Part shown: positions 57,789-64,000 of the stretch, in pieces
Numbering within the stretch: the stretch's first letter is position 1
Layout: each line of letters starts with the position of its first letter
NCBI GenBank assembly: GCA_964515555.1
Contig: CAZEVY010000006.1
Coordinates: forward strand, 52,666-116,665
From: CAZEVY01 sp964515555
Lineage (GTDB): Bacteria > Acidobacteriota > Terriglobia > Bryobacterales > Bryobacteraceae
Length of the DNA: 64,000 nucleotides
Direction: 5' to 3'
The notes under the pieces: generated by a model
Databases searched by the model: none
Seen by the model: only the letters and a program-made list of their open reading frames with translations
What the model was told of the DNA's origin: nothing
Made by a program: the position numbers and the translations under genes

Positions 57789-58652
57789 ATGCGACGCACT
57801 CTTCCCGGTCTTTTCGCGATTCTGGCCCTGGCCGCGCAGGCCCCGCCGGGGCCTCCCAAGCCCGACGACGTGGTCGCCATCGTCGGGGGCCGGAAGGTGA
57901 CCGCCGACGAGGTCAAGCGAATTGTCGCCGGCCTGCCCCCGACCTTAACGCCCAACTACGCCAAGGATCCGGTCGCCTTTCTGGAACAGTACTTCCTCCT
58001 GCAAAAGCTCTCCGACGAAGCCACCAAGGCGCAACTCGACAAGGCGCATCCCTACCGCGGGTGGCTGGAGAATCAGCGGACCCAGGTGATGGCCAGCGCG
58101 CGGCTGCACCAGGCGGAAAACTCCATGGACGTCAGCGAGGACGAGTTTCAGAAACACATCGCCGAGAATAGGGCGAAATACGAGCGCGCCCGCACCAAGG
58201 CGATCTACCTGGCCTTCGCCACAACGCCGCCGCCCGGAAGCAAGGTGATGACCGAGGCCCAGGCCCGGGACCTGGCCGAATCGATCCGCAAGCAGGTGCT
58301 GGCCGGAGCGGACTTCGGCGCGCTGGCCAAGAAGCACTCGCAGGACAAACCCACCGCCGAGAAGAACGGCGACTACATGCCGATTCGCGCCACGGATACG
58401 AACATCCCGGATACTGTCCGCAAGGCGATCTTCGCGTTGAAGCAGGGGGAAATCACCCCCGCGATCCGGCTGCAGAACGGTTACTACCTGTTCCGCCTCG
58501 AAGAGCGCACCATGCCCAGGCTCGACGAGCTTCGGCAGGAAGCCACCGCCGACATCCGCCGCCTCAAGTTCGACCAGTGGTTCCAGGGCGTCCGGAAATC
58601 GGTCGGCGTGAAGGTCGACAATCCCGTGGCGCTCAAGCAGCTCGCCCAGTAA
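57789..58652 (+). CDS. Periplasmic PpiC/SurA-like peptidyl-prolyl isomerase
   Basis: A 287-aa exported protein: short signal peptide ('RTLPGLFAILALAAQA'), an N-terminal helical chaperone-like part (about 20-130, 'VVAIVGGRKVTADEVKRIVAGL'), and a parvulin domain (about 135-235) with 'LAKKHSQDKPTAEKNGDYMPI' and 'IFALKQGEITPAIRLQNGYYLFRLEE'. It should assist folding of exported and outer-membrane proteins. GATAAT (57767-57772) may be the -10. ATG 57771 is an alternative start. It overlaps the next gene by one base and begins the envelope folding/redox cluster 57789-60214. Confidence 0.88.
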   Translation: MRRTLPGLFAILALAAQAPPGPPKPDDVVAIVGGRKVTADEVKRIVAGLPPTLTPNYAKDPVAFLEQYFLLQKLSDEATKAQLDKAHPYRGWLENQRTQVMASARLHQAENSMDVSEDEFQKHIAENRAKYERARTKAIYLAFATTPPPGSKVMTEAQARDLAESIRKQVLAGADFGALAKKHSQDKPTAEKNGDYMPIRATDTNIPDTVRKAIFALKQGEITPAIRLQNGYYLFRLEERTMPRLDELRQEATADIRRLKFDQWFQGVRKSVGVKVDNPVALKQLAQ

Positions 58653-59194
58653 TGACGACCGATCTCGCCGCGCTCGCCGGCCGCGAGCCGATCGAAGTCC
58701 GCTTTGTCCCGTCGCCCCGGGCCCACCGGGGACGGCTGCATATGCACTCGCCGCGAGGCGCCGAGATCCACGCGGCGACCTTCGTCCGCAGGCGGCTCAT
58801 GGTGCTCGACGAGCAGCTCATCGCCGAGCCGCCGGAGCTGGCGCGCATCGTCGTCCACGAGCTGTTTCATTTCGTGTGGCCGAAGCTGGGCAACGCGCGG
58901 CGGCGATCCTTCGAGGAGGTGCTCGCGGGCGAGTTGCGAGGAAGAGCGCGCGGCGAGCTGGGCTGGTCGTCGGAGTCGATCAAGGCGGCCCTCGACGGCG
59001 CCGACGTCGCGGGACGCTCGCGCCGCTGGCGCGAATACGCCTGCGAGAGCTTCTGCGACACCGCTGCCTGGCTGTTCGGCGGCCTGTCGCGTCACGAGGA
59101 ATTCACGCTGGCGGGCCGCTGGCGCATCCATCGGCGGCGGTGGTTCGAGTCGCTGCTCGGCTCGCGGCCCGCGGCTATAATGGGGGAGGAGTAA
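58652..59194 (+). CDS. HExxH-motif putative metalloprotein
   Basis: A 180-aa protein with a zinc-metalloprotease-type motif HELFH at 69-73 within 'LARIVVHELFHFVWPKLG', and a downstream acidic 'YACESFCDTAAWLF' that could give the third ligand. The arrangement is like small SprT/minimal gluzincin proteins, but no signal peptide is seen. Members in acidobacteria are annotated as hypothetical. It starts in TAATG with the PPIase stop and ends two bases before the TlpA start, so it is co-transcribed with envelope genes. Function unknown. Confidence 0.7.
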   Translation: MTTDLAALAGREPIEVRFVPSPRAHRGRLHMHSPRGAEIHAATFVRRRLMVLDEQLIAEPPELARIVVHELFHFVWPKLGNARRRSFEEVLAGELRGRARGELGWSSESIKAALDGADVAGRSRRWREYACESFCDTAAWLFGGLSRHEEFTLAGRWRIHRRRWFESLLGSRPAAIMGEE

Positions 59195-59196
59195 CC

Positions 59197-59814
59197 TTGC
59201 TTCCGCGCCTCGCCACCATCGCCGCGATTCTCGCCTTCGGCCTGCTCGCGTGCGGCTCGTCGCCGACCGCCGCCGTCAAGAAGGCGTCCGTCAAGGCGGC
59301 TAAGGAGCGCAAGACCGCGCCGGTGTTCTCGCTCAAGGACGTCGACGGCAAGGACGTGAGCCTGGGCGATTTCAAAGGCAAGGTCGTGCTGGTGAATTTC
59401 TGGGCGACCTGGTGCGGTCCCTGCAAGATCGAGATCCCTTGGTTCATGGAGTTCGAGCAGAAGTACAAGGACCAGGGCTTCGCGGTGCTGGGCGTCTCGC
59501 TCGACGAGGACGGCTGGGACGCCGTGAAGCCCTACATCGCGCGGCACAAGATCAACTACCGGGTGATGGTCGACACCACCGAGACGGTCAGCAAGCTGTA
59601 CGGGCCGTTCGCCGGCCCGCCGTCGCCAGACGAGCCCGAACCGGTGATCGCCTCGCTGCCGACATCATTTCTGATCGACCGCTCCGGACGCGTGGCCTCG
59701 GTGCACGTCGGCCTGGTGAGCAAATCGAATTACGTACATGACATTACCGCGCTCCTGGAAGACCGTGCTGACAGCCGTCGCGCTGCTGGCGCCGCTGTCG
59801 CCCGCGCAGACTAG
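59197..59814 (+). CDS. TlpA-like thioredoxin-fold lipoprotein
   Basis: A 205-aa protein with a lipoprotein signal ending 'GLLACGSS' (lipid-modified Cys19) and a thioredoxin domain with the redox pair C73/C76 in 'NFWATWCGPCKIEIPWF'. The cis-proline is in 'ASLPTSFLIDRSGRV'. It should reduce or oxidise thiols in the periplasm. The TTG start is set by the strong ribosome binding site GGGGGAGGAG ending about six bases upstream and by the lipoprotein signal. A TATAAT (59176-59181) precedes it. The C-terminal 25 residues overlap the next gene by 77 bases. Confidence 0.9.
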   Translation: MLPRLATIAAILAFGLLACGSSPTAAVKKASVKAAKERKTAPVFSLKDVDGKDVSLGDFKGKVVLVNFWATWCGPCKIEIPWFMEFEQKYKDQGFAVLGVSLDEDGWDAVKPYIARHKINYRVMVDTTETVSKLYGPFAGPPSPDEPEPVIASLPTSFLIDRSGRVASVHVGLVSKSNYVHDITALLEDRADSRRAAGAAVARAD

Positions 59815-60214
59815 TCCAGTGCTCTCGGTGGCGCCGCCGCCGAAGCTGGCGGTGCGCCGCGGCGAGACGGTCGCGGTACCGCTCCGGGTCGAGTTGCACG
59901 CCGACTACCACGTCAACAGCCACACGCCGTCGGACGAGTACCTGATCCCGTTACGGCTGACCTGGGACGCGCAGGGGCTGGAGGTCGCAGGCGTCGAGTT
60001 CCCCAAGCCGAAGCTGGAAAAGTACGGCTTCTCCGAGAGGCCCCTTTCGGTGTTCACCGGCGATTTCGAGGTGACGACGCGATTCCGGGTTCCCGCCGCC
60101 GCGCCGCCCGGTCCGCGCACGATGGCCGGGAAGCTGCGGTATCAGGCCTGCAATCAGACGATGTGTCTGCCGCCCCGCACGCTCGAAGTGAAATTGCCGG
60201 TCGAGATTCGGTAA
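59738..60214 (+). CDS. DsbD N-terminal-domain-like (DsbC-corrector) periplasmic protein
   Basis: A 158-aa exported protein: signal peptide 'SWKTVLTAVALLAPLSPAQ' and an Ig-like domain matching the DsbD alpha domain: 'VELHADYHVNSHTPSDEYLIPLRL', and the redox cysteines C138 and C143 in 'YQACNQTMCLPPRT'. In DsbD this domain passes electrons to periplasmic partners; here it is a separate protein with no membrane DsbD/CcdA domain nearby. It overlaps the TlpA-like gene by 77 bases in another frame, so the two likely work together. Confidence 0.85.
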   Translation: MTLPRSWKTVLTAVALLAPLSPAQTSPVLSVAPPPKLAVRRGETVAVPLRVELHADYHVNSHTPSDEYLIPLRLTWDAQGLEVAGVEFPKPKLEKYGFSERPLSVFTGDFEVTTRFRVPAAAPPGPRTMAGKLRYQACNQTMCLPPRTLEVKLPVEIR

Positions 60215-60260
60215 TCCATCGAAACGGCGCTCGGGTTACCATAGGCGAAGGCGGCAACGG

Positions 60261-60578
60261 ATGATCGGCTCCGAACGTATCGTAAAGACGCCGGGAGTGT
60301 GCGGTGGCAGGGCGCGCGTCGCCGGCCACCGGGTGCGGGTACAGGACATCGTGATCGGGTACGAGCATCATGGCATGACTCCGGATGAGATTGTCTCTCA
60401 CATCCCCACGATCACTCTCGCCGACGTGCACATCGCGCTCGCCTACTATTTCGACCACGTCCAAGAGATACAGAAGGAGATGCGGGCGGATGACGCCTAC
60501 ATGGAGGAGTTTCGCCGGAGCCACCCGTCGTTGCTGGATACGAGACTGAGCCAGGAGCCGGTGAAAGAGGCATCCTGA
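60261..60578 (+). CDS. DUF433 antitoxin-like protein
   Basis: A 105-aa DUF433 protein: 'RIVKTPGVCGGRARVAGHRVRVQDIV', 'GMTPDEIVSHIPTITLADVHIALAYYFDH', the helix-turn-helix layout of VapB45-type antitoxins. It would bind and neutralise the PIN-like toxin encoded downstream and repress the operon. It is slightly longer than usual (~75-80) because of an acidic C-terminal tail ('MRADDAYMEEFRRSH'). Its partner is inactivated, so it is now an orphan. A TACCAT at about 60236 may be the -10. Confidence 0.85.
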   Translation: MIGSERIVKTPGVCGGRARVAGHRVRVQDIVIGYEHHGMTPDEIVSHIPTITLADVHIALAYYFDHVQEIQKEMRADDAYMEEFRRSHPSLLDTRLSQEPVKEAS

Positions 60579-60581
60579 CAG

Positions 60582-60909
60582 GTGTCGCTCCTCTTTCATC
60601 TGGATGAGCACATTCCAACGGCCCTTGCGGAGGCCCTACGCGCTCGCGGCATTGACGTATCCACCACACAGCATGCCGGTCTGTTGGGCGCCGACGATCG
60701 CGCCCACCTTGCTTTCGCAGCGAAATCGGGGCGCGTGTTGGTGACATAGGATGTGGACTTCCCGCGCCTGCACGCGGAAGGCGCTGCTCATTCCGGCATT
60801 GTCTACTGGCATGCGAGGGCGCAGTCTCGGAGAGGCGCTACGACGTCTCATACTGATGCATGCGGCGTTGTCGCCCGAAGAGATGAGGAATAGAGTCGAG
60901 TATCTTTAG
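60582..60909 (+). pseudogene. Inactivated DUF5615 PIN-like toxin gene
   Basis: GTG 60582, four bases after the antitoxin stop, begins 'SLLFHLDEHIPTALAEALRARG' and continues to 'AAKSGRVLVT', a normal DUF5615 start. A TAG at 60747-60749 then interrupts it where the family has H or Q before 'DxDF'; reading on gives 'DVDFPRLHAEGAAHSGIVYWH'. Near 60830 a one-base frame change is needed to recover 'GEALRRLILMHAALSPEEMRNRVEYL' and the expected end at 60907-60909. So there is one nonsense and one frameshift mutation; the total 328 bases is not a multiple of three. Confidence 0.85.
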
Positions 60910-60944
60910 ATGTGAAGTTGCTCCCGGGCATGTAGAGGCTTCAC

Positions 60945-61243
60945 ATGGCGGATGACGCAAAGATCGGGACCGCGTGGCGGGATGACGAACTCGATGCGAT
61001 CGTCGGCGACTATTTCGAGATGCTCGAAGCCGACCCGCGCGGACGCCCTTCTTCGTTACGCGCAACGAACACGCGCTCGCGGCGGAGCGCCCAGCCGATT
61101 GGTGCGTTTATCGGGTTCACCTCTTCGCGACCGAGCCTCGGGTTTTCAGCATCGATCCTCCGCTCGTCCGCGCCGTGAATCTCCAGCCGGAGATCTGGCG
61201 CGCGTCCTTCTATCGCGACGCCGACAGGATGCGCGACGGGTAG
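60945..61243 (+). pseudogene. Remnant of a DUF3883-domain protein gene
   Basis: ATG 60945 starts 'AWRDDELDAIVGDYFEMLEAD', a typical N-terminus of DUF3883 proteins. From about 61046 a different frame encodes the family's C-terminal end: 'PFFVTRNEHALAAERPADW', 'VYRVHLFATEPRVFSIDPPL', 'QPEIWRASFYRDADRMRDG' then TAG 61241. The middle, normally well over a hundred residues, is deleted. The remnant overlaps the 3' end of the convergent methyltransferase by 34 bases. DUF3883 proteins are linked with restriction or nuclease functions. Confidence 0.75.
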
Positions 61244-61944
61244 CCGCTCTGCCGCACCGTCCTGTCGCTCAGGATGCGGAAGTCGCTGCGCTCCATCATG
61301 GCGGGAACCGACCGCTCGATCGTCCTGCCCCAGAAGGCCGGTGCGACGCTGCCCACCGCGTAGTAGATCCGGTTGAACACCTCGGCGTTGCCGCCGATGC
61401 ACACCAGCGTGAGCCGGCCGCCGGGCCGCAGAACGCGGCGGAATTCATCGAGTACCTGCACGACGTCCTCGGTCGCCAGCAGCTCGAGCAGATAGCAACT
61501 GATCAGCGCGTCGAAGGAGCCGTCGCGGAAGGGAAGCCGGCGCGCGTCTACGGCCTGGCAATGCGTCCAGGCGCCCGGAAACTCGCGGCGCGCCCGGCGC
61601 TGGGTGTGCGCCGCCATCTTCGGCGAAAGATCGAGACCCACGGTGCGGCCGCCCCGGTTCAGCTTCACCAGCTTTTGAAACATCTCGCCCGATCCGGTGG
61701 CCACCTCCAGCACCCGCATCCCGTCGCGAATGCCCGACACTTCCAGGGCGTGCCGGTGCGCGCGCCGATGGAAGAAGTAGGTTGAAAGCGGATAGACGCC
61801 GGCTAAGAAGTCGTAGACCTGGCGGGTCTGCCTGGCGATAGTGCGGTGGTTGCGCCCGTTGCGCAAGTCCAGCACCGTCAGGTGACCGTTTCCGAATGGC
61901 TGCTTGATTTTTTCGATCAGGGTCTGCTGGCCGTTTGCTGTCAT
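61210..61944 (-). CDS. UbiE/COQ5-like SAM-dependent methyltransferase
   Basis: A 244-aa methyltransferase: 'RVLEVATGSGEMFQKLVKL' (motif I), 'TVGLDLSPKMAAHTQRRA', 'AVDARRLPFRDGSFDALISCYLLELL' and 'LDEFRRVLRPGGRLTLVCIGG'. The preceding 'FLAGVYPLSTYFFHRRAHRHAL' is as in membrane-associated methyltransferases acting on quinones or lipids. ATG 61944 follows the family beginning; the frame is open upstream. Its last residues lie over the DUF3883 remnant, so the natural C-terminus may have been altered by the deletion. It ends a minus-strand pair with the LytS-type kinase (26 bases apart). Confidence 0.85.
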   Translation of the reverse strand: MTANGQQTLIEKIKQPFGNGHLTVLDLRNGRNHRTIARQTRQVYDFLAGVYPLSTYFFHRRAHRHALEVSGIRDGMRVLEVATGSGEMFQKLVKLNRGGRTVGLDLSPKMAAHTQRRARREFPGAWTHCQAVDARRLPFRDGSFDALISCYLLELLATEDVVQVLDEFRRVLRPGGRLTLVCIGGNAEVFNRIYYAVGSVAPAFWGRTIERSVPAMMERSDFRILSDRTVRQSGYPSRILSASR

Positions 61945-61970
61945 GAAGGGTTCTGTTTCCCGCTGAAGTT

Positions 61971-63278
61971 TCAGGACGCCTCGGCCAGGCTCGGTTCGAG
62001 CAAGGGAATCTCGATACCCGTTCTGGTACCCCCGCCGGGCTTGCTGTCGATCCACATCTTGTAGTCGCTTCCGAATAGCACTTTCAGACGCTCGTTTACG
62101 TTGTTCACGCCGATCCCCTGCTCGAAAAGCCGGGCCAGGCGGGCCTCGGAGATCCCGACGCCGTCGTCTTCCACCAAAAGGTGCAGTCTACCACTAATGA
62201 CGCGGCTCTGGAGGCGGATTGTTCCGCCTTCCAGCTTGCTGGCGATCCCGTGCTTGAGGGAATTCTCGACCAAGGGCTGCAACAGCATGCTGGGGACCTG
62301 CAAATCCAGGGTCTCCGGCTCGATCTCGCGCTCGAAGCGGAGTTTGTCGCCGAAGCGGGCCTGCTCGATGGACAGGTAGTCGTCGATGAAGCCCAGCTCT
62401 TCGCGCAGGCTGGTGTAATTATCGTGCTTGCGGAGCAGCTTGCGCAGGATCCCAGCCAGTTTGCCGACGACAGTGCGGGCCTGGTCCGGGTTGGTGCGCA
62501 CCAGCGAGGAGACGGTATTCAGCGTGTTGAACAGGAAGTGGGGGTTGATCTGCGCGGTCAGTGCGTTCAGCCGCGCCTCGTTGAGGAGACGCTGCTGCGC
62601 CTCCAACTGCTGCTCCACGCGGGCGTGGTTCCAGATCTTCAGCGGCAGCGTGACCGAGAACACCGTGGTCGCGAAGATCGCCAGTATATCCAGCGGATGA
62701 GCCCCCGGCTCGCCCGGATATAGTGTGAACACCAGATTGCCGCCGATCCGGCCGGCGCCGAATCGAAGCGCCTCGGCCGAAACGATGGCCAGCAGGAAGC
62801 ACAGGTGGAAGAGGGCGCGCTTGTGATCGCCGCGTTGGCGGATGACCCGCCACAGGCTGAGATCGGGAAACGGCGGCGTCCGCCAGATCTCCTCCGGACC
62901 GGGGGCCGAGTCGCGCAGGAGCGCGCCAAGCACGCCGACGCCCGCAAACAACGGCATCGCCAGAAACTCGCCGTTGAGCATCGCCGGAATCGAGATCAGA
63001 ACGCCCGCCACCAGGCCGGTTACATATCCGCCCAGCGCGCCGGCGACAAAGCTGCCCTCCATCCCCAGATCAACCGCCCGATAGGTGCGCGTAATGACGC
63101 GAGTGCCGACACCCGCTCCGTATATGGTCGCCAAGCTGAAGGCCAGCATGAGCCGCTGGTGCAACGTGCGCTCCTCGCGCAGCAGGGTCCGGCGGAAAAT
63201 GCCCGCGCGTGCCAGGATGCTTGCCAGCGCGGCGGCCACGGCCAGCTTGAGCAGGGGTGTGACGAGCTGCTGCTCCAT
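61971..63278 (-). CDS. LytS-type sensor histidine kinase
   Basis: A 435-aa kinase of the His_kinase/PF06580 class. The N-terminal half is a 5TM-LYT-type membrane sensor ('TIYGAGVGTRVITRTYRAVDLGMEGSFVAGALGGYVTGL' region; about six helices to ~225). The H box is 'INPHFLFNTLNTVSSLV', the N box 'LLQPLVENSLKHGI' and the G box 'VEDDGVGIS...GIGVNNVNERL'. Such kinases work with LytTR regulators, none of which is next to it. ATG 63278 is chosen because the membrane domain starts there; the open frame continues antisense to ribA. Confidence 0.92.
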   Translation of the reverse strand: MEQQLVTPLLKLAVAAALASILARAGIFRRTLLREERTLHQRLMLAFSLATIYGAGVGTRVITRTYRAVDLGMEGSFVAGALGGYVTGLVAGVLISIPAMLNGEFLAMPLFAGVGVLGALLRDSAPGPEEIWRTPPFPDLSLWRVIRQRGDHKRALFHLCFLLAIVSAEALRFGAGRIGGNLVFTLYPGEPGAHPLDILAIFATTVFSVTLPLKIWNHARVEQQLEAQQRLLNEARLNALTAQINPHFLFNTLNTVSSLVRTNPDQARTVVGKLAGILRKLLRKHDNYTSLREELGFIDDYLSIEQARFGDKLRFEREIEPETLDLQVPSMLLQPLVENSLKHGIASKLEGGTIRLQSRVISGRLHLLVEDDGVGISEARLARLFEQGIGVNNVNERLKVLFGSDYKMWIDSKPGGGTRTGIEIPLLEPSLAEAS

Positions 63279-63320
63279 GCGTGAGCCCACGGCGTTCGGC
63301 CCGCGGCGGGCTGCGAATAT

Positions 63321-63326
63321 TATAAT
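63321..63326 (+). promoter_or_regulatory. Putative -10 (TATAAT) of ribA
   Basis: A consensus TATAAT; expected +1 near 63333. That rules out a start at the GTG 63327 and leaves TTG 63333 (leaderless) or GTG 63357. Confidence 0.55.
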
Positions 63327-63356
63327 GTGGCCTTGAATTCCCCCGCCGCTCCCGCC

Positions 63357-63935
63357 GTGCAAAAGGTCGCCGAGGCCGGGTTTCCGACACGCTTCGGCGA
63401 CTTCCGGATTTTCGGCTTCGACGGGCAGCGGGAGGAGGCCGTCGTCCTCGTCATGGGCGAACTGGCCGGTCCGCCGCCGTTGGTTCGCATCCACTCGCAG
63501 TGCCTCACCGGCGATGTCTTTCACAGCCTGCGATGCGACTGCCGCAGTCAGCTCGAGCTGGCGCTGGAGCTTATCGCCTCTGAGGGACGGGGCCTGCTGA
63601 TCTACGAACACCAGGAGGGACGCGGCATCGGGCTGATGAACAAACTGCGCGCCTACCAGCTTCAGGACGAGGGCGCCGACACCGTCGAGGCCAACGAGCG
63701 GCTGGGCTTCGACGCCGATCTCCGGAGCTACGCCCTGCCCGGCGAGATTCTCCGCTACTTCGGGGTGGCGGCGGTGCGGCTACTTTCGAACAACCCCGAC
63801 AAGATTCGCGCGCTGGAGGCCGCGGGCGTGCGCGTCGCCGAGCGCATTCCCTGCCAGCCGGCGCAACCGGGTTCCACCGCCGACTACCTGCGTACGAAGA
63901 AGGAGAAGCTGGGACACCTGCTGGACGGACTGTGA
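63357..63935 (+). CDS. ribA: GTP cyclohydrolase II
   Basis: A 192-aa enzyme that opens GTP in the first step of riboflavin synthesis. Zinc cysteines lie in 'RIHSQCLTGDVFHSLRCDCRSQLE', and 'LIYEHQEGRGIGLMNKLRAYQLQDEGADTVEANERLGF' and 'LLSNNPDKIRALEAAGV' are diagnostic. It is monofunctional, without the RibB domain. GTG 63357 gives 'MQKVAEAGFPTRFGDF', matching the start of E. coli RibA; a TATAAT at 63321-63326 argues against the GTG at 63327, leaving TTG 63333 as the alternative. The last 65 bases of the window show no gene. Confidence 0.94.
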   Translation: MQKVAEAGFPTRFGDFRIFGFDGQREEAVVLVMGELAGPPPLVRIHSQCLTGDVFHSLRCDCRSQLELALELIASEGRGLLIYEHQEGRGIGLMNKLRAYQLQDEGADTVEANERLGFDADLRSYALPGEILRYFGVAAVRLLSNNPDKIRALEAAGVRVAERIPCQPAQPGSTADYLRTKKEKLGHLLDGL

Positions 63936-64000
63936 CCGGCGCTCCGACTGACAACTAGCCTGTGACTTCTCTCCCGGCCTGGAGTGGAAGGCCTTCTAAG

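Noticed and set aside
60945..61178. A real 77-aa gene at the DUF3883 remnant
   Set aside because: After about residue 34 it reads the wrong frame of a recognisable DUF3883 C-terminus, so it is part of a pseudogene.
63279..63611. Longer N-terminus for the LytS-type kinase
   Set aside because: This part is antisense to ribA, has no membrane segment, and the sensor domain begins at the ATG 63278.

Overview
The window is a GC-rich, gene-dense stretch of bacterial chromosome (one scaffold gap, 100 N at 42109-42208). It most resembles an acidobacterium of the Solibacter/Bryobacter group. Three things point there: a secreted TIGR03437-type protein with the 'GGVLNAASF' opening (8848-9669), a VWFA-related secreted protein of the Acidobacteria-type TIGR03436 family (49961-51010), and a PadR regulator coupled to a gene with the 'LYPRAWRxRYG' start common in acidobacteria. 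This placement comes from recognised families, not from a database search. No rRNA, tRNA, CRISPR array, transposase or phage gene was recognised.

Layout. 1-3.6 kb: a secreted esterase (cut by the window edge), a Gfo/Idh/MocA oxidoreductase and a class III aminotransferase overlap in one transcription unit, followed by an ICMT-like membrane methyltransferase. 3.7-8.2 kb: a Xaa-Pro peptidase precedes a CHASE2 histidine kinase and an NtrC-type regulator. 8.3-13.7 kb: envelope polysaccharide genes (initiating sugar transferase, Wzz-like protein, two O-antigen ligase/polymerase-like proteins) around a TIGR03437 protein. 14-24 kb: typA, DinB-like, tyrS, two MacB-like permeases, a GNAT enzyme, a divergent dihydropteroate-synthase-like protein, then an adenylate-forming enzyme coupled to a GT4 glycosyltransferase. 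24.1-29.2 kb: the most unusual locus, resembling a chaperone-usher system: three small secreted proteins sharing a C-terminal strand motif, a two-Ig chaperone-like protein and a 759-aa outer-membrane barrel. 29.2-42 kb: methyltransferase, small membrane proteins, pyrF, cdsA-uppS, an NfrB-like glycosyltransferase with a putative c-di-GMP module, an ABC permease/ATPase pair, asnB and a GT39 enzyme. 42-50 kb: interrupted esterase, M28 peptidase, DtxR-type regulator, membrane MutS-like ATPase, amidase, and moeA-moaC-mog. 50-64 kb: VWFA protein, PadR unit, dusB-rnhA-nadD, rsmE/ruvA, PhzF, PspC, a periplasmic folding/redox cluster (PPIase, HExxH protein, TlpA, DsbD-N-like), a decayed toxin-antitoxin and DUF3883 island, a methyltransferase, a LytS-type kinase and ribA.

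How the genes work together. Much of the window serves the cell envelope: undecaprenyl phosphate and CDP-diacylglycerol supply (uppS, cdsA), polysaccharide initiation, chain-length control and polymerisation, glycosyl transfer, and surface-protein assembly with periplasmic folding and redox helpers. Genes are tightly packed, with many ATGA, GTGA or TTGA start/stop overlaps. A striking pattern across the window is a TAnnnT-like -10 hexamer 6-10 bases before the start codon of at least a dozen genes, which predicts many leaderless mRNAs. Three intergenic copies of a GACCGCTC...GGTCGCGGCTC repeat and one parS-like 22-bp palindrome are the main non-coding signals.
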